A stretch of DNA of 39,410 nt from an uncultured Marinilabiliaceae bacterium. Lineage in GTDB: Bacteria > Bacteroidota > Bacteroidia > Bacteroidales > Marinilabiliaceae. Location: positions 1 through 39,410 of the forward strand of contig CALEUX010000012.1 of NCBI GenBank assembly GCA_937920475.1, given 5' to 3'. The notes below the pieces were generated by a model, which did no database searches, was not told the origin of the DNA, and worked only from the letters and a program-made list of their open reading frames with translations. Positions 25,862-33,720 of this stretch are shown here, in pieces. The stretch's first letter is position 1. Each line of letters begins with the position of its first letter. A program made the translations under genes and the position numbers.

Positions 25862-26488
25862 ATGAAGGTTTTTAGGCGTTTTTCATCGCATTTTGCCTTT
25901 TTACCCGATGGGACCCTTGGGAAATGGCCTGTAGTTGAAATAACCAACAACGGCGAAATCATTTCCATTTCAGTTTCTCCGGATGGATTTAAGGAACAAC
26001 CATCGCTTGAATTTCATGGGGGCATTTTAATACCCGGTTTGGTTGATGCATGTATTGATTGCCACAATCTGTTCAACGATAAACGAAATTTGAATCGTCA
26101 TCTGGTTGGAGGAACGGTTCTGATTGGTTGCCACAACAAATTGAGCAAAGAGGTTTCATCACGGCTCTATCCGCCTTTTGTTGTTGAAGCACCGAAATGC
26201 GAATCATCCCGCCAGTCTGTTCTCAGTTGCGAAAACTCATCCGTGCCCATTTTTGAGCGGATGAAAGATATTTCAGAAAAAGATTCCAATCTATCGCTCC
26301 ATGAGTTACTTTTTAAAGCCACAGTTGAAGGTGCTGAGAAGCTTGGCATGGCCAATGTTTTTGGAATGTTAAAACCGGGTTTATCTGCAGGGTTGGTGGT
26401 TTTAGAACAAATCGACCTGCAAAATCTGAAATTATTACCCCAATCGCGCGCCCGATGGCTTATCCAGCCTAAAAATATTCTGCTATAA
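25862..26488 (+). CDS. shortened amidohydrolase-like protein, catalytic core missing
   Basis: A 208-residue protein built from the two ends of an amidohydrolase. The N-terminal 75 residues form the outer beta-sandwich leading to FHGGILIPGLVDACIDCHN, where full enzymes read PGxVNxHxH. Here the first metal-site His is Cys. The C-terminal 60 residues (LLFKATVEGAEKLGMANVF, LKPGLSAGLVVLEQIDLQN) match the conserved end of amidohydrolase-superfamily proteins. The intervening TIM-barrel, some 170 residues with the other metal ligands, is absent. The frame is intact, so it may be a retained non-enzymatic protein or a fresh in-frame deletion. It sits in the same unit as the DUF4296 gene. Confidence 0.72.
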   Translation: MKVFRRFSSHFAFLPDGTLGKWPVVEITNNGEIISISVSPDGFKEQPSLEFHGGILIPGLVDACIDCHNLFNDKRNLNRHLVGGTVLIGCHNKLSKEVSSRLYPPFVVEAPKCESSRQSVLSCENSSVPIFERMKDISEKDSNLSLHELLFKATVEGAEKLGMANVFGMLKPGLSAGLVVLEQIDLQNLKLLPQSRARWLIQPKNILL

Positions 26489-26581
26489 CACAAGTATCCG
26501 GCAAAGGTGGACAAGCAAGATTGACTAAAAAGCGAAAAGTGCAGAAGGCAATCCGACCATTAACAAACAAATTATTTACGG

Positions 26582-27424
26582 ATGAATATCCACGAAACAT
26601 TTATTAAAACCCTGGAATTGGCAATTTATGCAGGGCAACTTATATTGGATGTGTATAAAAGTCATCGGACTGACATAACATTAAAAGCCGATGATTCGCC
26701 CTTAACCAGAGCTGATATGCTAAGCCATCATTTTTTAGTTGAAGAGCTCTCAAAATTAGGCTATCCTGTTATCAGCGAAGAAGGAGACCCTGAAACATGG
26801 AAGCAACGACACCAATGGAAACGCTACTGGCTAGTGGACCCGCTTGATGGAACCAGAGAGTTTGTTAAACGCAATGGCGAGTTTACCGTTAATATTGCTT
26901 TAATGGAGAATGGAAATCCAATATGGGGAGCTATTTATGCCCCTGTATTAAAAACTATGTATGCGGGCATAGTTGGAGTAGGTGCATGGGTGTGGGAGCA
27001 AATCCATTCTGATGTTACTATGGATGCATTAATGCCAAATAAAGGGAAGCATTTACCACTTTTTTTAAATCGTTCAGGCTTAACGGTAGTTGCCAGTAAA
27101 AGTCATTTAAGCGAATCAACCAGAGCGTTTATAAATCGGCTTAATAAAATTGACAATAACCCGTTATTTGTTCAGGCTGGCAGTTCTCTTAAGTTTTGCA
27201 AAATAGCAGCCGGAGAAGCCGATATTTATCCACGTATGGATTCAATTATGGAATGGGATATAGCAGCTGGTCATGCCATTGTATTGGCATCAGGCGGATA
27301 TATGGCTAAGTGGCCCGAAAAAACAGCACCAGAATATAACAGTTCCGAAATGCGCAGCCCTCAGTTTATTGCCATTGCCCCTGGTAGAGATGTTAATTAT
27401 TTTTTGGAGAAGTTATCGGAATAA
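26582..27424 (+). CDS. cysQ: 3'(2'),5'-bisphosphate nucleotidase
   Basis: Hydrolyses 3'-phosphoadenosine 5'-phosphate to AMP and phosphate, recycling the by-product of sulfate assimilation and sulfotransfer; inositol-monophosphatase fold. The 280-residue length is slightly above the usual 250-275. Signatures are SEEGDP near residue 65 (metal-binding Glu), WLVDPLDGTREF near 83-94 (metal-binding DPxDGT), and EWDIAAGHAI near 222, where WD completes the metal site. The ATG at 26582 begins the first helix. It is 93 bases after the amidohydrolase-like gene. SuhB-type inositol phosphatase is the alternative, but FVKRNGEFTVNIAL favours CysQ. Confidence 0.93.
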   Translation: MNIHETFIKTLELAIYAGQLILDVYKSHRTDITLKADDSPLTRADMLSHHFLVEELSKLGYPVISEEGDPETWKQRHQWKRYWLVDPLDGTREFVKRNGEFTVNIALMENGNPIWGAIYAPVLKTMYAGIVGVGAWVWEQIHSDVTMDALMPNKGKHLPLFLNRSGLTVVASKSHLSESTRAFINRLNKIDNNPLFVQAGSSLKFCKIAAGEADIYPRMDSIMEWDIAAGHAIVLASGGYMAKWPEKTAPEYNSSEMRSPQFIAIAPGRDVNYFLEKLSE

Positions 27425-27514
27425 TTGTTTTATAAAATCAGGACTTTAAAAAAGGGCGCAATAGATAGTTTTTATGGAACACTTCAAGTGTATGGTAGAT
27501 TAACAATGCGTAGT

Positions 27515-27601
27515 TTCTCGCAGATTTTCGCAGAATAATACGCAGAAACCACAGATGGTTCAGCGAAAATCAGCGATTTAATCAGCGCATATCAGCGAGA
27601 A
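27515..27601. repeat. intergenic TCTCGCAGA/TCAGCGAGA inverted repeat
   Basis: TTCTCGCAGATTTTCGCAGA at 27515-27534 faces a related array CAGCGAAAATCAGCG and CGCATATCAGCGAGAA (27561-27601) in reverse orientation. Several CGCAGA/TCAGCG units repeat within each side. Such elements are frequent between genes in Bacteroidota. No transposase is linked. The surrounding spacer (27425-27674) contains no gene. Confidence 0.65.
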
Positions 27602-27674
27602 CGTAACGTCTAATTTTAAATATACACTAAACGCAAAGTGGAATATTAATTCTTTTTATAAGTTTTATAAAACA

Positions 27675-27704
27675 AAAAAACCCGGCATAAACTCCGGGTT
27701 TTTT
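27675..27704 (-). terminator. terminator of pgk
   Basis: AAAAAACCCGG (27675-27685) pairs with CCGGGTTTTTT (27694-27704) around the 8-base loop CATAAACT. It lies 21 bases beyond the pgk stop and is symmetric enough to act on plus-strand transcripts from cysQ as well. Confidence 0.88.
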
Positions 27705-27725
27705 GTTAAATTAAAGTTGAAATTA

Positions 27726-28985
27726 TTATCCCTGAATGGCTTTAATGCCGGGTAATACTTTTCCTTCCAGATATTCAAGCAGTGCACCACCGGCAGTGGA
27801 AATGTACGAAACTTCTTCGGCCAAACCGAATTTGTTAATACAGGCAACAGAGTCGCCACCACCAATCAGCGAGAAGGCACCTTTTTTAGTACCGGCAACA
27901 ATGGCATCGGCAACGGCCCTTGAACCTTTGGCAAAGGCATCCATTTCAAATACGCCCACAGGACCGTTCCACAAAATTGTTCCGGAGTTTTCAATTACCT
28001 GCGTAAAGGTTTTAACGGTTTCAGGCCCTGCATCCAAACCTTGCCAGCCGGCAGGAATAGCATCAGATGCGGTTATTTTGGTATTTGCATTATTATCAAA
28101 AGCATCAGCAGCAACAACATCAGAGGCAAGATACAGTTTAACACCTTTTTCAGCAGCTTTAACTTCAATACTTTTAGCTAAATCAAGAAATTCGGGTTCG
28201 CAAATAGAATCACCTACTTCACCACCACGGGCTTTAATAAAGGTATAAGTCATACCACCACCCAAAATCAGGTTGTCAACTTTATCGAGCAGGTTTTCGA
28301 TAATGGTAATTTTAGATGAAACTTTGGCTCCACCCATGATGGCTGTAAACGGACGTTTGGGTTTTTCAAGTACTTTTACCAAACTGCCAAGCTCGCTCTC
28401 AATAAGGTAGCCAAACATTTTGTGATCGTTGTCGAAATAATCGGCAATAATAGCAGTAGAGGCATGGGCCCTGTGAGCAGTGCCAAATGCATCGTTCACA
28501 TAAACATCAGCCAGGCTGGCCAATTCTTTGGAGAAGGTTTTTTGTTTTTCCTTCATTTCAGCCTTTGCTTTTTTGGTCTCTTCCTCGGTGGCATCTTCTG
28601 CCAATTTTGGTTTTCCCTCTTCTTCCAAATAGAAACGAAGATTCTCGAGTAACAAAATCTGACCGGGTTTTAATGCATCGGCTTTGGCTTTAACTTCAGC
28701 ACCTACACAGTCGCCTGCAAAAATCACATCTACACCTAGTGTTTTTGAAAGGTGTGCCTGAATGTGTTTCAGCGAAAAATCGGCATTAAACTTACCCTTT
28801 GGACGCCCCAGGTGCGACATGATAATGGCAGCACCACCGTCTTTCAGAATCTTCTGAATGGTAGGAACTGCGGCTCTGATGCGAGTGTCGTCGGTAATTT
28901 CAAATTTTTCATTGAAAGGAACGTTAAAGTCCACGCGAACAATGGCTTTTTTACCAGAAAAATTAAAACTGTCAATTTTCGACAT
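27726..28985 (-). CDS. pgk: phosphoglycerate kinase
   Basis: Glycolytic enzyme converting 1,3-bisphosphoglycerate and ADP to 3-phosphoglycerate and ATP; cytosolic. The 419-residue length includes the extended segment common in Bacteroidota (charged [15 protein letters not shown] near residue 135). The N-terminal signature [12 protein letters not shown] and the [10 protein letters not shown] block bind phosphoglycerate. [25 protein letters not shown] and the C-terminal nucleotide loop [16 protein letters not shown], with [13 protein letters not shown], are all intact. A perfect -7 box lies 36 bases upstream and a strong hairpin follows, so it is a single-gene unit. Confidence 0.99.
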   Translation of the reverse strand: MSKIDSFNFSGKKAIVRVDFNVPFNEKFEITDDTRIRAAVPTIQKILKDGGAAIIMSHLGRPKGKFNADFSLKHIQAHLSKTLGVDVIFAGDCVGAEVKAKADALKPGQILLLENLRFYLEEEGKPKLAEDATEEETKKAKAEMKEKQKTFSKELASLADVYVNDAFGTAHRAHASTAIIADYFDNDHKMFGYLIESELGSLVKVLEKPKRPFTAIMGGAKVSSKITIIENLLDKVDNLILGGGMTYTFIKARGGEVGDSICEPEFLDLAKSIEVKAAEKGVKLYLASDVVAADAFDNNANTKITASDAIPAGWQGLDAGPETVKTFTQVIENSGTILWNGPVGVFEMDAFAKGSRAVADAIVAGTKKGAFSLIGGGDSVACINKFGLAEEVSYISTAGGALLEYLEGKVLPGIKAIQG

Positions 28986-29020
28986 ATTTATTTAGTTTAT
29001 AGGGTTTTAAAATGAGTTAA

Positions 29021-29028
29021 CAAAGATA
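29021..29028 (-). promoter_or_regulatory. -7 box of pgk
   Basis: TATCTTTG on the minus strand, an exact consensus match, giving a leader of about 30 bases before the ATG at 28985. Confidence 0.65.
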
Positions 29029-29109
29029 CGAAAATAATTGTGTGACTGATAACATCTTTTTCTTAAACACTCTTAAAAAATAATTGATAGTTAGATTTTA
29101 AGAGTTTTA

Positions 29110-29144
29110 GATGCGAAGCATCGCCTAGTTCCGGTTTGCCGGAA
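29110..29144. repeat. paired small hairpins in the pgk-waaA spacer
   Basis: GATGC-GAA-GCATC (29110-29122) is followed six bases later by TTCCGG-TTTG-CCGGAA (29129-29144). Two tight GC-rich stems in otherwise AT-rich DNA resemble REP-type extragenic elements. No T-run follows either strand closely enough for a simple terminator. Confidence 0.5.
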
Positions 29145-29285
29145 TAAGATAAAAACAATTTCCAGATATTAAGCGACTTATATGTTTTACGGGCAATTAA
29201 ATATCAGCCTGTAAGTCTGATGCATAAAAAAATAGTGAATCATATTTAAGCTCGATATTAAAACATTAATGCAAACAAACCTGGA

Positions 29286-29350
29286 TTCTTTTTTCGGCCT
29301 CCGGTTTCCATCCTCCTGTCTCCCTTCTTCCTTCTCCGGCCTCCTTTTTT
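29286..29350. other. polypyrimidine tract upstream of waaA
   Basis: About 65 bases almost wholly C and T, with two CGGCCTCC units and several TCCT/TTCC units. No reading frame is supported. Comparable low-complexity purine/pyrimidine tracts occur between Bacteroidota genes. The spacer from 29029 to 29388 contains no gene. Confidence 0.5.
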
Positions 29351-29388
29351 TAATGATATTTAATTGGGTTTATTAATAAGTGTTATGC

Positions 29389-29396
29389 TACCTTTG
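29389..29396 (+). promoter_or_regulatory. -7 box of waaA
   Basis: TACCTTTG is an exact match; a TTG lies 22 bases upstream (29364-29366). Transcription would begin around 29402, at the first possible ATG, which favours the ATG at 29420 as the true start. Confidence 0.6.
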
Positions 29397-29419
29397 CATC
29401 CATGTTAAAAAATGGAACC

Positions 29420-30649
29420 ATGCAATTGTTATACAATTTTGGAATAGCGTTTTTCAGTTTACTGCTGCGAATTGCAGCACCTTTTAATGTAAAGGCTAAA
29501 CAACTGCTGATTGGTCGCCGCGAAACATGGCAAAAGTTAAAACAGTTTCAGGCATCGGGCAAAGTTATTTGGGTGCATTGTGCTTCGCTTGGCGAGTTCG
29601 AACAAGGACGGCCATTGATTGAAGCCATCCGGACTCAGTTCCCAGCATTTAAAATTGTATTAACGTTCTTTTCTCCATCGGGGTACGAAATTAGGAAAAA
29701 TTACAACATGGCCGATTTGGTGGTGTATTTACCTGCCGACACGCCATCGAATGCCAAACGGTTTATTAAAGCCATCAATCCCTCCATAGCTTTTTTTGTT
29801 AAGTACGAATTCTGGTACCATTATTATAAATGCTTAAAGAAGTCAGAAATTCCGGTTTACAGCATCTCAACCATATTTCGACAGAATCAGGTGTTTTTTA
29901 AATGGTATGGCGGCTGGTACCGTTCAATATTAAAAGCGGTATCGCGCTTTTATGTGCAGGACCAGAAATCGGCTCAGTTGTTGGAACAAATTGGTTTAAA
30001 AAACTATGTTGTAGCAGGCGACACACGTTTCGACCGGGTTACAGCCATTGCCCAAATGGCTGCCGAAGTTCCGCAGGTTAGGGATTTTGCAGCTCATGGA
30101 AAAGTTTTGGTGGCCGGAAGTTCCTGGCCGGCCGATGAAGCTATTTTGGCTGAGTACATTAATAATGCTGCAGATGACGTTAAGCTGATTATTGCGCCTC
30201 ATGAGGTTCATGAGGCGCATATCTCCCAATTGGAACAAAGGTTTAAAGTGCCGGTTGGAAGATTTTCGAAAAAGGATAGTACTTCGTTTAACGAATGCAG
30301 GGTTTTGATAATTGATACCATTGGGTTGTTGTCGGCCATTTACCGGTATGGTAGTGTTGCATACATTGGTGGTGGATTTGGTAAAGGCATTCATAATACT
30401 CTGGAAGCCGCTACTTATGGGGTGCCGGTAATTTTTGGCCCCAATCATAAAAAGTTCAAGGAAGCCCTTGATTTAATTCGGGTTGGAGGTGGATTCGCCA
30501 TCGAATCGCAGCACGATTTTAACCGGATTATGGAATCTTTATGGAATCCACAATCCGATAAGGCGTTAAAATTAGCCGGCGAGGCTTCCAAAAATTACGT
30601 TTTGAGCATGTGTGGCGCCACACCTCTTATTATGAAAGAGTTGTTTTAA
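29420..30649 (+). CDS. waaA: 3-deoxy-D-manno-octulosonic acid (Kdo) transferase
   Basis: GT30 inner-membrane enzyme transferring Kdo from CMP-Kdo to lipid IVA to begin the LPS core. The N-terminal hydrophobic segment (LYNFGIAFFSLLLRIA) is the membrane anchor. CASLGEFEQGRPL carries the catalytic Glu at about residue 59. FFSPSGYEI, AGSSWPADE, IIAPHEVHE and YIGGGFGKGIHNTLEAA are the conserved CMP-Kdo-site blocks. About 409 residues from the ATG at 29420, the normal length. An in-frame ATG at 29402 is unlikely because the promoter places transcription start there. Its stop overlaps the fkp stop by four bases on the opposite strand. Confidence 0.96.
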   Translation: MQLLYNFGIAFFSLLLRIAAPFNVKAKQLLIGRRETWQKLKQFQASGKVIWVHCASLGEFEQGRPLIEAIRTQFPAFKIVLTFFSPSGYEIRKNYNMADLVVYLPADTPSNAKRFIKAINPSIAFFVKYEFWYHYYKCLKKSEIPVYSISTIFRQNQVFFKWYGGWYRSILKAVSRFYVQDQKSAQLLEQIGLKNYVVAGDTRFDRVTAIAQMAAEVPQVRDFAAHGKVLVAGSSWPADEAILAEYINNAADDVKLIIAPHEVHEAHISQLEQRFKVPVGRFSKKDSTSFNECRVLIIDTIGLLSAIYRYGSVAYIGGGFGKGIHNTLEAATYGVPVIFGPNHKKFKEALDLIRVGGGFAIESQHDFNRIMESLWNPQSDKALKLAGEASKNYVLSMCGATPLIMKELF

Positions 30650-33510
30650 GACCTCGATACCTGCAATCCGGTTTGGCTAATGGTCATATCGACAAAACGG
30701 GCACGACTATTGGGTGGATTTTTACCCAGAATTTCCACAATACGACGCGCTGCTGTATTGTCTTTGGCACACATCATCAAATAGCCTCCACCACCTGCTC
30801 CAAGTAACTTTAACCCATAGGTAAAATCTTCAATTTGCTGAATCACTTTCTGAATTTCGGGTGTATTGGTACCCGAATCCAGTTGGTTGTTAAGTTGCCA
30901 CGACCGTTGAATCATCTTTCCTGTCAGTTCAAAATTGCATTGTTGTATGGCATAAAAGGTGTCGTTAGCGTGTTGTTTGATGGCATCCAATACCTGAAGC
31001 CGTTTTCCTTCGTTCAGAAACATGCCGCGAACAATTTCGGCCAGAATATTTTTTGCCACCCTTGTTATTCCGGTATAATACAGCAGCCAGTTTTCGCGGT
31101 ATTCCGAACGGGTAAATAAACTATCGGGCAGCCAGTTGATGCTGACGTTGTTTTGCAATCCGGGCACTGATTGAATCAATTTAACTCCCGGGAAAATACC
31201 ACCATACTGATCCTGCCAACCGCCGCCGGTGGTAAGCATTTGCTCCAGAATCAGGGTTCGGTGAGCAATGGTTTGATGGTCCCAACGAAGTTTGCAAAAA
31301 TCGGATAAGGCAGCCAAAACGGTGGAAGCCAGAATGGAACTCGTTCCCAGTCCTGACCCTTTTGGGATGGCCACCAACAGCGAAATTTCAATTCCTCCAC
31401 CAAATGCTTTCAACTGTTCCTCGAGCGATTGATATTTGGCGGCACTGTATTGAGGATGGAATCCGGCCAGACAAATGGCTGCGCGGGGTATGGAAAAAGC
31501 CGAACCCACCTGGGTAAAGGCGCCCAACTCTTCGTAGGTACCAATGGTTTCAGAAACGCCATTATCTATCGACCTGAGCACAATTTTATAATCGGTCGAC
31601 AAGCGAATGAATACCTGAAGCGGGGGCTGTCCGTTTAAATCGACGCCCATGTTAACCACACTACCACCCGATTGAATGCAGTAGGGAGGCGTGTCGCTCC
31701 AGCCTCCGGCCAAATCGAGTCGTGCCGGGCTTCTGGCCCAAACTATCTGGTCGGGAAACACATTCAGAGTGGGTAATTCGTGGTGCTTTACCGAATCAAT
31801 TAAGGCATTCTGCAATGTTGTGAAAGCAATGTTGGCTTCACTCAAGCCGCTTTTGCCCTTTTGCCGTTCAATCTCCGATTTAAACATGTGGTGCCGGGCC
31901 AACAAAAGCGGAGGCTCTTCCATTGATGGATCAACAGCATAAGTGAGGTTGTTTTGGGCAAAGGTGAAGGCCAAATCTTTTAAATCAACCTGAAAAAACA
32001 CACTGCTTTTATAGTTATTGGCCAATGCCGGTAAATTTTCAATGTAAAACCGGTTTCGTTGTTGGTTAAGTCTTAGAAGATTGGCTTTTGCACTTATTTG
32101 TTCGGCCGATAAACGGGGTAGCTTTAACCATGATGTTCTAGTTTCCTCATCGTTGGAAATATTTCCAATAAGCCAGTTAATCATTCTTTCGCTTAGAGCA
32201 GTGGCCTCAATCACAGGAAACAAAGGAGTCATCTGCATGTCTCCATCACCATCAATTTCCGCATCGTTAAAGGAAATATTTCTTTCGCTCAGCCAATTGG
32301 CCAGAGGTTTTCCCATCCAAAGCGCATCTTTTGCCACACCGCTAAAAGAGTCATTCATACCATAAGGACGTATAACCAAATCATTATCGCTTATGGGAAC
32401 AACATCCAAGCAAATTCCTGAAGGCAGTTCAATATTGAGATTGTTCTCAGGAATTCCGGTTATTACATGATGGTTGTGCAACTGCCAGGTAGCCGGGATA
32501 AAACTGTTTTCAACCCAGATGTGATGGTTAGATGGCTTCCACGTAAATTGAGTAACAGCATTTTGCACAAACAGCGAAGGGTGTGGTTTAACTCTTGTAT
32601 GCCAGATGTTCCGCTGGTCTTTAACAAGGTTCTGGATTTTTTCAGTTGAAGTTATTAATTCAAGACTGGTGCCGTAATGTAAAAACTCGCCTTTATCTAA
32701 TGGAACAATCGCCACCGAGAGGCTGGAAATTTCTTCATCAATAAAGGTAGGATGGCTTCCCAGCGATGGGCCAAAAGCCGAATAAAAATCATATTTATTG
32801 GGGATTCCATTTATAAACCCCCGGCCATTCCATCCACATTTTTTCATTAAAACCTGAATAGCGCGGTCGCTCAGCAACCAAACACCAATATCCATTAAAA
32901 ACAAATGGTTTGAAGCCTGCTTCTCAATTTCCTGATGCGATGGCTTTTGAAGCATAAAATTCAAATGAGCTGGATTATCCTTGGAAGTAAAATAAACTCC
33001 ATGGCGAGAGGCCAGATGTGGGTCGACCCAAATGGCCAAACAAACCACATCGGCATCAGGCAAAGTGGCAAATGTTTGATCACTTAATATAAGCACATCG
33101 CCACTGGCTATTAGTGTATTAACATTGGCGGGAGCCACCTGCATTAATTTCTCATACAACGGCAATTGCAGGTCGAGCAAATTCTGTTTGAGACTTTGAC
33201 CGCGGCTCCACCGGAATACCGGTATGGGAGTCAATAATTTACCTGAAGGAGCATAGCCCGGTAACCTACGGCTTTGTCCACCGGCATGAATAATTACCTT
33301 TTTAGAGGCTGCCAGATAATGGTCGAAGCTTTCTTCCCCCAATTGCTTGTAGTGTTGGGCCAACAGCCAGGCTGTACCGCCTCCCGAACCCACTTTCTCT
33401 CCAACCGGGTCTGATGAAACATAGCGATTTTCGCTGCCGCTTGGCAAAAGCTGATTCAAAACATCAACTAAGTTTTCGGGCGTGGAGATGAGTGTTTGCA
33501 GTGGTTTCAT
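30646..33510 (-). CDS. fkp: bifunctional L-fucokinase / GDP-L-fucose pyrophosphorylase
   Basis: Salvage enzyme that phosphorylates free L-fucose and couples fucose-1-phosphate to GTP, giving GDP-fucose for surface glycans; cytosolic. About 954 residues from the ATG at 33510, close to the roughly 950 of the Bacteroides enzyme. The N-terminal pyrophosphorylase half has HAGGQSRRLPGYAPSGK near residue 75. The C-terminal GHMP kinase half has the ATP loop PKGSGLGTSSILAS near 715 and LLGAGGGGYLMM near 900. ARSPARLDLAGGWSDTPPY marks the start of the kinase fold. The frame extends to a TTG at 33558, but a -7 box at 33556-33563 overlaps that codon and excludes it. Confidence 0.97.
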   Translation of the reverse strand: MKPLQTLISTPENLVDVLNQLLPSGSENRYVSSDPVGEKVGSGGGTAWLLAQHYKQLGEESFDHYLAASKKVIIHAGGQSRRLPGYAPSGKLLTPIPVFRWSRGQSLKQNLLDLQLPLYEKLMQVAPANVNTLIASGDVLILSDQTFATLPDADVVCLAIWVDPHLASRHGVYFTSKDNPAHLNFMLQKPSHQEIEKQASNHLFLMDIGVWLLSDRAIQVLMKKCGWNGRGFINGIPNKYDFYSAFGPSLGSHPTFIDEEISSLSVAIVPLDKGEFLHYGTSLELITSTEKIQNLVKDQRNIWHTRVKPHPSLFVQNAVTQFTWKPSNHHIWVENSFIPATWQLHNHHVITGIPENNLNIELPSGICLDVVPISDNDLVIRPYGMNDSFSGVAKDALWMGKPLANWLSERNISFNDAEIDGDGDMQMTPLFPVIEATALSERMINWLIGNISNDEETRTSWLKLPRLSAEQISAKANLLRLNQQRNRFYIENLPALANNYKSSVFFQVDLKDLAFTFAQNNLTYAVDPSMEEPPLLLARHHMFKSEIERQKGKSGLSEANIAFTTLQNALIDSVKHHELPTLNVFPDQIVWARSPARLDLAGGWSDTPPYCIQSGGSVVNMGVDLNGQPPLQVFIRLSTDYKIVLRSIDNGVSETIGTYEELGAFTQVGSAFSIPRAAICLAGFHPQYSAAKYQSLEEQLKAFGGGIEISLLVAIPKGSGLGTSSILASTVLAALSDFCKLRWDHQTIAHRTLILEQMLTTGGGWQDQYGGIFPGVKLIQSVPGLQNNVSINWLPDSLFTRSEYRENWLLYYTGITRVAKNILAEIVRGMFLNEGKRLQVLDAIKQHANDTFYAIQQCNFELTGKMIQRSWQLNNQLDSGTNTPEIQKVIQQIEDFTYGLKLLGAGGGGYLMMCAKDNTAARRIVEILGKNPPNSRARFVDMTISQTGLQVSRS

Positions 33511-33555
33511 TATGGCAGAGCAATTGTTTGTTAACCGGGAATCTTTATTAAACAA

Positions 33556-33563
33556 CAAATATA
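33556..33563 (-). promoter_or_regulatory. -7 box of fkp
   Basis: TATATTTG on the minus strand, an exact TAnnTTTG match, 45 bases before the ATG at 33510. It overlaps the upstream TTG and so decides the start codon. No good -33 TTG was seen. Confidence 0.6.
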
Positions 33564-33655
33564 AGTTATTTTACTACTGTTTTTAGACTGATTGGTGCAT
33601 GTTTCAATGGATGACAGAGGCAAATCCTTCCCCGGTTTTATATCCTTAAAAATAT

Positions 33656-33663
33656 TACCTTTG
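33656..33663 (+). promoter_or_regulatory. -7 box of the GH3 beta-glucosidase gene
   Basis: TACCTTTG, an exact match, giving a leader of about 50 bases to the ATG at 33721. The leader contains a tiny frame at 33684-33710 (MNTNAPNL) that ends 10 bases before the start. Confidence 0.6.
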
Positions 33664-33720
33664 CAACTTATTCAATGTGTAATATGAACACTAATGCACC
33701 TAATTTATAATAAACAAATA

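Noticed and set aside
27736-28248. 170-residue frame antisense to pgk
   Set aside because: It is the mirror of a strongly conserved gene and shows no family signature of its own.
29996-30448. 150-residue frame antisense to waaA
   Set aside because: Shadow of the conserved C-terminal half of waaA; no recognisable motif.
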